The translations under genes were made by a program, and so were the position numbers. DNA of 64,000 bases from Zantedeschia hybrid cultivar. Lineage: Eukaryota > Streptophyta > Magnoliopsida > Alismatales > Araceae. Position 1 is the first letter of the stretch. Every line of letters begins with the position of its first letter. Location: contig JARZZO010000016.1 in NCBI GenBank assembly GCA_030544215.1, forward strand, positions 57,825,501 to 57,889,500, read 5' to 3'. This document shows positions 15,701 to 26,099 of this stretch, piece after piece. The notes below the pieces were generated by a model, which saw only the letters and a list, made by a program, of their open reading frames with translations, was not told the DNA's origin and made no database searches.

Positions 15701-18034
15701 TAGAAATGGGACAGTAATGGCAAGTTCTCAGTCAGGTCAGTTTATGAGCTTACCCTAGATGAGGGGATTGGGTTCCCTTTTGCTAAGCATGTGCAGTCAA
15801 CTGGAAGCCCTCTAAAGGTGTAGATTCTCATTTGGAGGATATATCATGGTAGGCTACCCACCTGGCATCCGGTGATCAGCTGACCCATTTCTAGGGCAAT
15901 GTTAACTGTTAACACCGCAGCCGTCTTTGTGGTAAGGAGGAGGAGTCCACAGCTACCTTTGTGGTAAGGAGGACCAAAATGAGTGCTGGCTGATTCATAA
16001 TGCTACTTTGTTGGCGATCTAGAGTGAAAAAATGCTATGATCTTCAAACGGCAACACTGCCAAGATATAGTCTCCTTCATTTGTGATAGGGTTTGGGAAT
16101 GCTTAATACCAATGCAAATGATTCACTACCTCCTTTTCTATTTCCTTTGAGGAAAAATAGCAAAGGGAGCACCACCTTGGTGTATTTGTATAGAGGAAAT
16201 TTTGAGAGTTATGGCTTCCTATTCTTGTAAATCTCCATCTCATTTAATGAATTTTGTGGTACCATGCCAAGATAGCGTAGTGCCGCTAGGCTCCTGCCAC
16301 TAGGGCGCCTGGGAAGAGTCAATTGTACACAGCCTTACCCTTCCTTTTTGCAAAAAGGCTGTTTATGGTTTTGTGGTACCATCCATTTTCAAAAAAGAAA
16401 AAGAAAAACATGTGCATTTTTTGTTATTTGTGGGATATCCTCAATACAGCCTTCCAATAAGTCCATCCAAAGAGAACATCAAAGTTCACAAGGAGATAGA
16501 AAACATAAAATATAGGACAATAGAACTAACACAGTTTATTTAGAATGATGGACAAAGAAAATTATTTGGCATGTAGCACGAACGAAGTAAATTATAATCA
16601 TGCTACTTAAGATTGCTTGAGCCTCACAATTCACATAAACTTGTGAAGTACTAGTCTACCAGATAACTTCAATAAATCTTAGTTGCTTTATAGCCAAAAT
16701 ATTTTATCCCGTACAGAAGTCTAATTGTTTGGCAGTATAAATGTTAATCTAACTAGATCAAATCTCAACAAAAAACCATTGAAACAACCTAAGTATTACA
16801 TATAAATGTAACAAATGCTCTCGGTGGTCAAACATTGTAACTGCATGAGTTTCAAAAATATAGTTAATTTGCTTTAACCTGAGATGCAGCTGAAGAGTCA
16901 GCTGAGCTCTTAGGTTCAGCCCAGCTAACCGTCGGCTTCGTGCCATCGAGCTTAAAACTTGCACTCGACATCTTCTGCCTTGAATAGTCAGCACATGCAT
17001 GGTTATAATATTCAACAAAAACAAAGCCACGGTTTCGATTTGGATTGTGGGGGTCCTACAACAAACAGCAGAGACAATAGTGGTAAGATGGATTTGCAAA
17101 TAGCAACGTTCAGAAGCTAATTTATGATGATGATAATTTCACTTCATGACAACACTGACTTTTAGGAATTCAATATTTTCAACGCCAGGACCACTCTCTT
17201 CAAGTATTTTTCTCATATCTTCTTCAGTCATACTCTTAGGGACATTTCCAATGAATAACCTATGCTTCACTTGGGACAATGAGCACCTCAAGGTTTTACC
17301 CTGGATATGCAAAATCCGGAATTTCATCACTGCATAAGAATATCATATAAGAGGAAAACACAAAAGCAAAATTATGACTCAAATACCTTGAATTCCTTGT
17401 CATGGATCTCTTCTACGGCATTCTGAGCAGCATCCTTTGTGGTGAATGTTATGAAAGCATATCCTTTGTTTTCCTTTTTATCCTTGTCTTTCATTAACCT
17501 CACCTGTTAGGAGTCATAAACATCACAACCATCCAAACATAGATGCAAGTCAAAAACCCAAAATATATTAGTCATTTCAACCTCAAAAATTTCACCAAAT
17601 GGTTCGCATAGTCTGCTCAAATCTTCTTCTGTCGCATCACGGGGAACTCCACCAATGAACACTTCTGATCCATGAGGAGGAAGAGCCAGCAGTTCTGCAT
17701 GCTTTTGGGTGTCATCTTCACCTTTTGAGCCTTTTGTTTGCTCATCATTCTTCATAGAGCTGGCTGCATCATTATCTACCTCAGATGCTGAAATTTTATC
17801 CTGACTTTCACCTTCAGAACCATGGCCATCACCATCAAAGTCATGCTCTTCTCCATCTGAACCATTTCCCTCACTCTCAAAACCATGTACCTCCTTCCTG
17901 TATCCATCCCCTTCTTTCCTGTAGTCAACATCCTCCGCAGCATACTCTGCTTCATCATCCATCATCTCTTCAATGTCATTGTCTCCATCGAGATCAACAT
18001 GCTCTTCGGCTTCAGCTAACGAATGGTCCGCCAT
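3709..18034 (-). CDS. LIF2: hnRNP Q/R-like protein with three RRMs (LIF2-like), 8 coding exons
   Basis: Coding exons on the minus strand: 18034-17582, 17503-17387, 17300-17160, 17055-16879, 4968-4761, 4340-4165, 4021-3936, 3835-3709. All introns are GT-AG and phases agree, giving 494 aa, the usual size of plant LIF2/hnRNP-Q proteins. Residues 1-118 are acidic. RRM1 (about 124-200) has RNP2 VFIGGV and RNP1 KGYAFITF; RRM2 (203-284) has LFIGNV and RGFVFVEY; RRM3 (298-374) has IYVKNL and KDFGFIHF. The tail is Gly/Tyr-rich, then Met/Pro-rich, then RG-rich, ending RGRRYHPY. In Arabidopsis LIF2 is a nuclear RNA-binding partner of the Polycomb protein LHP1; that role is inferred by family. The ATG at 18034 is the first in the exon. 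Intron 4 is 11,910 bp and full of transposons, while the other introns are 78-420 bp. No coding lesion is seen. The exact paralogue, and therefore the symbol, is less certain than the family. Confidence 0.93.
5270..5462 (+). mobile_element. Candidate tRNA-derived SINE
   Basis: A pol III box-B-like motif (GGTTCAAATCC) lies about 50 bases after a box-A-like stretch, and the segment ends in an A-rich tail (AAGAAG then 12 A). Composition differs from the AT-rich intron around it. No target duplication was resolved. Confidence 0.5.
6322..6500 (+). mobile_element. Au-like SINE copy
   Basis: The order of motifs matches the widespread plant Au SINE: GGTAAGGTTGCGCCACTGTG, then GACGTCACAGGTTC (box B), an A/C-rich expanded middle with a C-run, a second GGGTAAGGCTGCATG block, then CCCTCCCCAGACCCC and a GGAGCCTTGTTGCA end. 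A second, reverse copy lies at 16270-16372 in the same intron. Confidence 0.7.
7953..8706 (+). pseudogene. RTE LINE endonuclease domain (broken)
   Basis: Begins with the family pattern GSWNIGSLT and has IACIQEIKW, with the catalytic Glu after Gln. The frame shifts near 8265 and carries stops to about 8460. It then recovers as a segment with SQIDFLLGRK, the conserved catalytic Asp region near the end of the fold, followed by a degenerate SQHILIVLDI where the family has a Ser-Asp-His triad. Confidence 0.75.
8848..10768 (+). pseudogene. RTE LINE reverse transcriptase region (broken)
   Basis: The linker with PPAKERWWWNEEV precedes RT motifs NQFGFMLGRST, then FIDLDEAHDRAPRD (motif A, 9760-9810), then MIFTND at about 10024-10041, where the family has an F-A-D-D box. 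The catalytic Asp is therefore replaced by Asn. The C-terminal segment 10421-10768 carries MLRWMCRHNR and GRGRPRLTW, typical of the RTE tail. Stops and frameshifts occur near 9175, 9425, 10020 and 10085. Not functional. Confidence 0.8.
11003..11257 (-). pseudogene. L1-type LINE endonuclease fragment
   Basis: An 84-residue minus-strand frame contains GTLIAWNKDMW and, 50 residues later, VYGPISCRERDVLW. These match the Gly-rich IAW strand and the VYGP motif followed by Arg and a Trp in plant L1 endonucleases. Nothing else of the element was found. It is called on motif similarity only. Confidence 0.5.
14618..15645. mobile_element. Outer degenerate inverted-repeat element
   Basis: The left end CTAGATCATGGTTTTC and the reversed right end CTAGAACAAGGTTTGCC are related, and both are followed by repeated GAGATCTC/CCGAGATC blocks. 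A second inverted-repeat unit lies inside. The boundaries and superfamily are uncertain. Confidence 0.35.
15112..15459. mobile_element. Inner MITE-like unit with GGTTYGCCRTATCGT ends
   Basis: The ends GGTTCGCCATATCGT and reversed GGTTTGCCGTATCGT agree at 13 of 15 positions. Candidate 9-bp flanks GGTGCAAGC and GGTGCAGGT agree at 7 of 9. The interior contains TATCNGATC/ACGAGTCGG reiterations. It may be a Mutator-type non-autonomous element; other genomic copies would settle the ends. Confidence 0.45.
16270..16374 (-). mobile_element. Au-like SINE copy, reverse orientation
   Basis: The reverse complement gives AACAGCCTTTTTGCAAAAAG, then GGGTAAGGCTGTGTACAAT, then an equivalent of the CCCAGACCCC region and GTGGCAGGAGCCT. 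This is the second half of the same SINE family seen at 6322-6500. The 5' tRNA-related half is missing or unrecognisable. Confidence 0.6.
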
Positions 18035-18083
18035 AGTTAGGTTCTAATCCTTATCATCAGCTTCTAGCTCACCCTACACTTGC

Positions 18084-19066
18084 CTGCATGCGAACACATA
18101 AATTATGGAAGCATAAATGTGAAAAATACTCCGGGGCATACACCATGCAGGCGACGGTGAACATGGACAACCTGGACTATGAATGATAAATTAGAGTGCA
18201 TACACACTTATGTCTATGATCAATCCATTTCCTAACGCATAGAAAAGCCGAATACAAGCCATTTCGCAAAACATCAAAAGAAAGCTGCAGATCAATTGCT
18301 GTTTCATGTCGGCAACCAATCGGAACCAATCGTATGAAATGTAAAAACTGCAACCCCAAAATGTTTCCAAATTTAGAAACACACACAGGTTCCAATAACT
18401 AGCTAAATTTGCAGCCTCAGCTTTAGATGCGAAGGCAATCTGATATCTGCTAAGCAAGCATGAGATCAATCTAATAGCGCTTACAATCAAAACCCATCCA
18501 CGACAACAATTCTCTAACATGAACAGAAGATGAACATACTAACTGACTGCAAAAGATTAACTTTAGAGGGAAAAAAACGGAAAAAAGGATAATTAACAAC
18601 GCATGAAGTGAAATATATAGAGAAAGCACGCAAGCATATAAAAACCCTAGATGGTACATGACAGAGGCTGCCCCAGCAACACCCTGGACGACAGTACTGA
18701 CGCTGGAAACACACATTACCCCATGCCGAAGGTGGAGTCCGCCGAGGCAGCATGGGTTTATCCAGGTTCTGATCTAATCACCACTTACAGACATCCAATC
18801 TACACCCATCCATGCATCCAAAGGGCTAGCACAGATGAGGAGAACCCACCGGACCGGGTGGGAAGAAGACGGGATCTAGCCCGTCGGCGGGGGGCCCCTT
18901 CCCTCGGATCAACTGACACAGCGCCTCGCCTACGAGCCCCCATCCTCGGAGATCTATGTGGGAAGGGAATGGGCGAGGCGGCGGTGGAGATGGAGGCGAC
19001 GGAGGTGGAGATGGAGGGGGAGGTGGAGGTGGGGGGGGAGAGGGGTTTCGTTACCGGCGGACCTAC
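18084..19066 (-). other. Probable 5'UTR intron of the LIF2-like gene
   Basis: On the minus strand a strong donor (GAAG followed by GTAGGT, cut at 19067/19066) sits in the GC-rich leader, and an acceptor (CATGCAG, cut at 18084/18083) lies 49 bases before the start codon. The interior is AT-rich and intron-like. This is inferred from splice signals only; there is no transcript evidence. Confidence 0.5.
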
Positions 19067-19260
19067 CTTCCCGTTCGCAGGTGTCCGCCGCTCCGGTGGT
19101 GGTGGTTGTGGTGGTGTGGCTGGTGCTCTGCCCTAAAAGGGCGAGAGTGAGCTCAGCGGGGGTTTCCGACCGGGCGACGCGGCACGCGAGGGCGCTGGGG
19201 AACCGTCCAGGTGCGATCCGACGGGTGGGCTGCGCTTATGTGGGGGTGGACTTTATGGGC
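18860..19260 (-). promoter_or_regulatory. GC-rich 5'UTR/promoter region of the LIF2-like gene
   Basis: A sharp CpG- and GC-rich island with GGA/GGT-rich runs lies immediately upstream of the probable 5'UTR intron, surrounded by AT-rich DNA. The plus-strand open frames here are Arg/Gly low-complexity artefacts. No clear TATA box was seen on the minus strand. Confidence 0.45.
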
Positions 19261-19267
19261 TTCCTGG

Positions 19268-20354
19268 TAGGGGTTCAAATGGTAACCGGTAACTTAATTA
19301 TATCCGAACGGTTAGTTTATACTTTTTAGGTCGGTTTATGGACAATCTTCTTTAAAAGTCGCTTAGCAGACGACCTTCACGGTTTGATTTGATCTGATTT
19401 TAGAGAAAATTTTTAAAAAGCTTAATTTAAATCAAAAATAAATTCTCAAATTAAATCAGACACTTCTAAAACCAAATTAAATCAAATCGAAATAATTTAT
19501 TTGATTCGATTTGGTTTGGTTTTGCCATCATAAAAAATTTTGTTTCTCAAATAAGTCTTCAACAATTTAACAATTTATATAATCAGTAAATAATTTTATA
19601 AATAAAGAATAAATATACTATTTAATTATTCTAATTAACTTCTAATAGATAATTTAAGCATATAATGTTAAACTAAATTATTTTATTTTAAAATTAAAAG
19701 TCATATTACTCTTCATGCTCCAATTTAAAAGAAAAATACTTATATTACATTTTACATGTAAATCGAAGATGTTCTTAATTTAAATAGAAAATATCATAGT
19801 ACTCCATTATACTTAATAATTTTTAATGATTTTAGTTTAACATATATAACAGCCATCTAAATATTTATACTAAATTTATATCCTTAGAAAGAAACAATTT
19901 GATCTGTCCGGTTTGGTTGGTTTGGTTTGTGAAGAGTAAAAATTAAATCAAATTAATTTTTTTGGTTTTATTTGGTTTTAATATAAATAAAAAAAAAATA
20001 GACTTCAACTCGAATCAAACCAAATCAAATGAGTCGGTTCGGTATTTGATTTTTCAATTTGAAGTAAATAGTAAACACTCCTATACATTCGGTTTTTCTT
20101 TGGATAAACTCGAGATAAATTCTGTCTAAAATTAGACTAGAGATTCTGTTGTTAAGAGATTTTAATGATCTTCATCGTATTTTTTAGCTAGTGTTTGACA
20201 ACAAAAAGGTGGGTAGAATAGGAGTGTTTGATTTTTATCAAGGATTGGTATATTTGTGGGAGGGGGTATACTTGATTTCTAACATCTGTCAGTTTGATTT
20301 GCTTTGAAAAAAAATTCTTATAAACCAGACCAAATCGAACCATAAAAACCCCTA
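19268..20354. repeat. AT-rich candidate non-autonomous DNA element
   Basis: The left end TAGGGGTTCAAATGGT and reversed right end TAGGGGTTTTTATGGT match at 13 of 16. The interior is built of GGTTTGGTTTGGTTT and AAATCAAATC repeats on opposite strands. No matching 8-bp duplication was found, so the boundaries are weak. An alternative right end lies near 20083. Confidence 0.3.
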
Positions 20355-22771
20355 CATATGACGAGGGTGCAACTAGTGGAGCAAGACCCTTCCTCTTTCC
20401 CTTCCATTCCCTTTCTTCATATGGGATAATGAGAGAGGAAGCAATGCTTCCAAATACACGTTCTGTTTCCCATATGCACCCTAGATCTATTTTTGTAATG
20501 TACATAAGCCTCTCCTAAATCAAATGCACATCATGTTCAAAAATAATAATCTGCGGTCTAAAAATAGGTCAAATTTAATTTTCGGTCCATTGACCGAAAA
20601 ACTTAAGTTTAAGTCCAAAAGTTAGAGATTTTTAAATTTTATGTCCATTCTGTTTATTATTGCCGTTTAGGACCGTTTAGGAGACCTCAAGTCCCCAAAA
20701 TACCCTGTACTTGTTGCCCGCTTGGAAACCCTGAGAAACCTCTCCCCTCCCGTTACCCATCCCTACCCCAGACCCTAGTCACGGCGGCAACGAGCAACAA
20801 TATCCTGTTCTTAGGTGACGAGCATCCATCCCCGTGATCCCCAAGTGCGACCCTGGTAGTAGCGGCGGCAACAGTAATAACCTGGACGACGAGTATCTAA
20901 GATCCCGTTCCCCGTGATCTCCGAGCACGACCCAGGCCTCAATGGTGCAACGAGCATCCAAGATCCCATTCCAAGAAACGACACTTATAGCGGCATGGTT
21001 TCAGAATGTATATATTTGGCACAATTTGAAATTTCAAAAAAACAAATCCATTTCAAAATGTTATTAGCATAATGAGGAACTCCATTACACGGTCAACTAT
21101 GTAAAAGACTTTTCTATTACACTGTCAAATGCCCTCTTGTCAAGGTTAAAAGGCTTCCAAATCGATACATTCACATCAACGCGGGTGCACTGTGTATGCT
21201 TTATGTTTACAGTTGAAATATAATGGACCGAAAGTTATATTTCTTAGATGTTAGATCTACTGGACAGGAAATTTATTGGACCGGAAGTTAACTTTAAATG
21301 GACTGAAAATTGAACTCTTATATTTTTGAGGGCAATCTAGTCAGTTGAAGCTCTTCACGTTAACAGGATTAAAGCAACCTTTCCTTTTGGACCGGAAGTT
21401 AAGAAATTGCGGGGAGGCGGATCTAATATTTTGAAATGTTGAGAGTGGGCCGGGAATTAAACTGATGGAGCAATTTTGAATTGCTGATCAAATTCCCGAA
21501 AAAGAAATAAAATGCACATGATAAACGATGATATGATTATTTAACCAATTATTAATTCATAGCGCCTACTGCATCCACGGTGCACAGCTTTGAAATCATG
21601 CCCCCTGCTTAACTATTTATATGCATAATCGTAAGTTTGTTAAAAATCACTACGATACATGATCCATTATCAAAACTAATATATCAAAACCACAATGTCA
21701 TGCAATAAGTTAGTATGTGTATACTCCATGCATAGGATAAGAAAAGTACATGATAAGATGGAAGAATAAGTATTTGTAATATTATAATTTTGCCAAAGAG
21801 TCAATTGGCTCGATAGCATGGACGCTTCTCTTTCAAATGGGTGGTTGTGGATTCAAACTCCACCTCGAGCAATTATGTAGGCATGCAAGTTGATGGGCCC
21901 TCCTACTAAGGGAGAAAATTAGTGTGAGTGCTTATCTCCATTATGGAGGTCTTGTAATTACATTTGACCAAAGAAAAGTAATATTACAATTTCTATGGTA
22001 CTTTACTCATATGATCCATAAACACAGATTGTGGCCAAGATAAATGCATAAATTAGTATATCTCCCATTTCAAAACTTATAATTGAGAAGCCACAACTTG
22101 AAAACTCTTGCATTGACTGTCCTGATGTAATCTAAACTCTTTTGTCATTTTAACTGCGAATAGACAGTCTTGGACTTGATAAAAATGCTCTAGTACCACT
22201 TATGTGTGTAATATTTCTTCAGCTTATTATGCACAATTCTCTCAAGTCCATTTTAAAGAGGCCCAAAAGTCGTCAGTTGTCACGGACAAGAAAAAGAGTA
22301 ATACTTACAACAATGACAGGGATGCAATCCGACGTGGATCATAACATTCTGTTGTCATCCAATTATCAGAATATAGCAAGTAAAATTGACAAGAATATCG
22401 AATCTGAGGTTATCCAAACTTGACATTTATGTCATTTGATCATAGATCATACAAGTGTTATTTTAAGGGATCAAGTCCTTACGTCATATGAACAATAAGA
22501 TCACAGTATGATGCAATGGAAAGAATAGAATAAGACAGACGTATGTAGACGATCAAAATGAACATATAAAACATCTCTAATAAGCCACATCATGCTAGCT
22601 TCCTTCGATCAAAAATATGCACGGACCAATATGCCTTAAACACTTAGACAGTGCATGAAGTTTTCTAATTTATAATAGAAAGAATTTTTCTGTACACTCC
22701 ATTTTTTTTGTATATGTTACTGTCAGAAAGTGAAGATCCCGATTTGCAACATTTGGCCGATAAAAGTCAAA
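20355..22771. other. Gene-free repeat-rich stretch
   Basis: Contains scattered ACCGAAAGTTA/GGACCGGAAGTTAA repeats on both strands (about 20560-21440), a short GC-rich island near 20700-20980 with a partial duplication around GACGAGCATCCA and ACGAGCATCCA, and one SINE candidate. No supported protein-coding gene. Confidence 0.45.
21798..21975 (+). mobile_element. Candidate tRNA-derived SINE
   Basis: A box-A-like TGGCTCGATAGCATGG is followed 36 bases later by a box-B-like GGATTCAAACTCC within a tRNA-like 5' half; the tail region holds TTATGGAGGTCTTGTAATT. This layout is typical of plant SINEs. The copy has no confirmed target duplication. Confidence 0.45.
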
Positions 22772-24055
22772 GAGTAATATTTACTATACCACATGTGATG
22801 TAGAATGGCTAATGTAGATTACAATAATTCTCCTCCTTCCATCATATGTCCCACTATCATCCCCACTTTTATTACAACACTTTCCTCCTTCCGTCATATG
22901 TCCCATTATCTTCTACGCCTTTTTTATTTTTCTTGATTGGAGAGAAAGAAAGAGCTTAGCCCTTGACATCTTTTACTGATGTCATTTTCTTCTCACCTGT
23001 ATAAAAGATATAATTGATTCACTCGTACTATTTAAAAGAGATAATTGATTCCTTCCTATTTTAATCTAGCGACATTCCAGTTTATCACTTTAAGCGCAAA
23101 TTTATCACCTCAAGGTCCGAAAGTATTACTTTCGGATGCATTTTTATCATTTCAAAAACGTATTTTTATCATTTTCTATATGTTTCAGTTTTATCACTTA
23201 TTACTCAATTTTATCACTTCATAATATAATTTTATCATTTTCAGACGTATTTTTAACACTTCTAAGATCTAATTTTATCATTTATTATATAATTCAATTT
23301 TATCACTTCTAAAGTCTAATTTTGTCATGTCTCACGTAGTTTAGTTGTATTACTTCCAACATAAATTTTTCACTCTCAAACACATTTTTGACACTTCTTA
23401 CGAATAAGTATCACTTCAAAATAAAAATTATCACTTTCAAGTATTTTATTATATTTTATCACTTTTTATACAAATAAAGTGATAAAATATTTGAAAATAA
23501 TAATTTTTATTTTAAAATGATAGGTTTACGTAGAAAACGATAAAACTGCATTACAAAGTTATAAGATTAAATAGTGAGTGATAAAACTGAAAAAATAAAG
23601 AAGTGACAAAATTGGACTTTGAAAGTGATAAGCTTGTATAGAAGTGATAAAATTAAATAGTAAGTAATAAAATTGAAATAACTATGAAATAATAAAAATA
23701 TACTTTGAAAGTGATAAAAACACGCTTAAAAGTGATAATTTCATATTTATAAGAGATAAATATAGATTGGAAGTGATAAATTGAGAGATGTGCATGCTAA
23801 AACGAGAAAGAATTGATTACCTCTTTTTAAATGACGGAAACGAATTGATTATCTATTTTAAATGGAGGTGAGTAGGAAAACATAACAATGTAAGCTGTTA
23901 AAGGACTTCACATTTTCTTTATCTTCACTCCAAAAGTTAAAAAAATAAAAAAAATAAGTGAGACAGATGATGGGAAGATGTAAAATATTATAATCTACCT
24001 TAGCCTCTCTACACCATTCGCTCACGTAGAGCATGCAGTGTAGTAAGTATTACTG
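22772..24055. mobile_element. MULE-type foldback MITE with 9-bp TSD
   Basis: Exact 9-bp direct repeats AAAGTCAAA flank the element (22763-22771 and 24056-24064). The ends are long diverged inverted repeats starting GAGTAATATTTACTATACC and, reversed, CAGTAATACTTACTACACT; they can be followed inward for more than 200 bases. The interior (about 23025-23855) consists of dozens of TTTTATCACTT-type units, on the plus sense in the left half and on the reverse sense in the right half, so the whole 1.28 kb can fold on itself. No transposase is present. A 9-bp duplication and long terminal repeats are hallmarks of Mutator-like elements. Confidence 0.75.
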
Positions 24056-24302
24056 AAAGTCAAAATCTTATTGCCCACCTATTCGCTCGGGCATCCCCTG
24101 CCCTTCCCCGACTTGCAAGTTGCAACACTTGGCCAACAAAAATCAATATCTTAGTGCCCGCTTTCTCTCTTGGACATGCTCTACGTGTTGTTACTCGAAT
24201 ACAGAGATCCCGCTCAAAAACGTGCACTCTTTCTCTCTCTCTCTCTCTCGATCTCAAGGTATATCGGTACCTGACTCCTTTTATATACTTAATTGAGCGC
24301 TT

Positions 24303-24600
24303 CTGTTTTAAGTTATTAGAATTCTGTTAAAATCAAAATAGAAATTCAAAATAATATTAAATAAATTTAAAAATTGACAAAACTTTGAGTACGCTACACA
24401 TGACATATTCATCGTGATCACTAAGTTTGTTTATTTTTTGAATCTGTTTGTTATCATTCGGCTTATTTATTGAATTATTAACTTCGACAAATAAGTTTAA
24501 TAGTCAAAAAATATGTTTATTGATCTAAAATTTTTGAAATTTTTTTAAAACTTACTTTCCTATCCAAAACGAGTTGTAATGTAACCTCGAGCTCGACTTG
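24303..24600 (+). repeat. Direct repeat copy 1 (about 300 bp)
   Basis: Shares a long collinear, diverged match with 25472-25770. Shared landmarks include TTTTAAGTTATT, AACTTTGAGTACNCTACACAT, GACATATTCATC and CCAAAACGAGTTGTAATG. Confidence 0.7.
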
Positions 24601-24652
24601 TTTTGGACATATGAGCCAAGATGAGTTTGAGTAGCTCAGACTGGGGCTCAAC

Positions 24653-25190
24653 TAAGACTGTAAACGGGTAGGATACGGATTCAGAAACAAGTGTTTCCAT
24701 TTTTCGATTCCGATAAGGATAGCTTGTTTCCGTCTCTGATTCCGATAAAATCGGAAAGTGTATTATCCGTTTCCGTTTCCGATAAAATCAGAAGGTCTAT
24801 TTTTCGTTTTTCGATTTGTTTCCGATTCCGATATCGGAATCGGATATTATTTCCGATAATTATTGAAAATTATTGATTTCTGAATTTATTTGTTTAAAAC
24901 ATATAAAATGAAACATAAATATAACCAATACGTCTTAACATATTAGATAATGATTAATAAGGTTAAAATAATTTTAAGATTAATATTATTCTTAATAATA
25001 AATTTAATAACAATCGGAATCGAAAAACGGATGCGGAAACAGAAGTTTCTGTTTCCGATTCCGATAGCTTATCGGAAATATCCGATTCCGATTTCGATAA
25101 TTATCGAATGGATATTTTTTATCGAAAACGGATATTTTTTTCAGTAACGGATCGAAAAATCGGATAATCAAATTTCTGTTGACAGCCCTA
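24653..25190. mobile_element. hAT-type MITE (538 bp), diverged
   Basis: The right end reversed, TAGGGCTGTCAACAG, and the left end TAAGACTGTAAACGG are related inverted repeats (11 of 15). The flanks GGCTCAAC and AGCTCAGC form a 6-of-8 match, as expected for an old 8-bp hAT duplication. The interior is built of TTTCCGATTCCGATA-type repeats. It belongs to the same family as the better preserved copy at 32439-33174. Confidence 0.65.
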
Positions 25191-25471
25191 AGCTCAGCTC
25201 ATTGGATCGACAAGCTGACGAGTGTTACGCCAGAGAAATTACCGAGGGGTAGGTCTACTAAATCTCTCACCTAGGTGACGAGAGTGGGACAGCTTGCAAC
25301 TGTTAGTTAATTTAAATCATTATCTAATAACACTATGAAAAAATTGTCTATAATAGATACAATTTATGTTCAAACCTTATCAAGGTTTGTGGAGACTTTT
25401 GTAATGATATTTTTGACTTCTCTAAATAATTTGAGATTTTTTTTATTTCATTTGATACTTAATTTGCCTTT

Positions 25472-25770
25472 TGTTTTAAGTTATTGAAATTATATTAAAA
25501 TCAAATTTTCAAAATTAAAGTAGGAGTCTAAAATCATACCAAATAAATTTAAAATTTGATGAAACTTTGAGTACCCTACACATATGACATATTCATCAAG
25601 ATCACCAAGTTTGTTTGTTTTTCAAATTTGTTTGCTATCATTTGACCTATTTATTGAATTGTTAGCTCTGACAAATAGATTTAATAGTTGAAAAATATAT
25701 TTATTGATTCAAAAATTTTGAGAAATTTTTTTGAGCTTACTTCGCTGTCCAAAACGAGTTGTAATGCGAG
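25472..25770 (+). repeat. Direct repeat copy 2 (about 300 bp)
   Basis: Second copy of the segment at 24303-24600, same orientation, about 1.17 kb apart. The pair could be terminal repeats of a small unrecognised element or a local duplication that predates the MITE between them. Confidence 0.7.
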
Positions 25771-25877
25771 CAATGTCATTTTTTTTAATTTATTTTTTAA
25801 AATTCTTTTGGGACGTTTGATTAAAAAAAATCGATAGGACAATTGGCCAGCTCGGTTGAGCTTGACCCAGCTGTATA

Positions 25878-25937
25878 TTTTTTTCAAAAGAAACTTTTTT
25901 TGTATGGAAACCAAGGTTGGTATCAAAAGTTTTTTTT

Positions 25938-25989
<52 letters not shown>

Positions 25990-26062
25990 TTTTTTCAAAA
26001 GAAACTTTTTTTGTATGGAAACCAAGTTTGACCCAACTATATAAATATATATATATATATAG
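25878..26062. repeat. Duplicated 40-bp block around (TA)n
   Basis: The block TTTTTTTCAAAAGAAACTTT, followed by a stretch ending GTATGGAAACCAAG, occurs twice (about 25878-25914 and 25989-26025) with a (TA)n run of about 46 bp between copies; a second short (TA)n follows at 26046. This fits slippage or hairpin-mediated duplication. Confidence 0.7.
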
Positions 26063-26099
26063 TTGTGTCGGGGACAACTTGAGCTGGCCAACACTACTA

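Larger units (their letters stand above)
4969..16878 (-). other. Giant intron 4 of the LIF2-like gene
   Basis: The intron lies between the exon ending the RRM2 region (CAG then GTTAAAG) and the exon opening RRM3 (TTCCAG then GTGAAGG). It contains two or three SINEs, a plus-strand RTE LINE, an L1 endonuclease scrap and an inverted-repeat element. The segments 5460-6320, 6500-7600, 11260-14600 and 15650-16270 show nothing I can identify beyond AT-rich single-copy-like DNA. Confidence 0.85.

Noticed and set aside
18651..19329. Plus-strand Arg/Gly-rich open frames upstream of the LIF2-like gene
   Set aside because: They read the GC-rich leader of the minus-strand gene in the wrong direction; no conserved motif.
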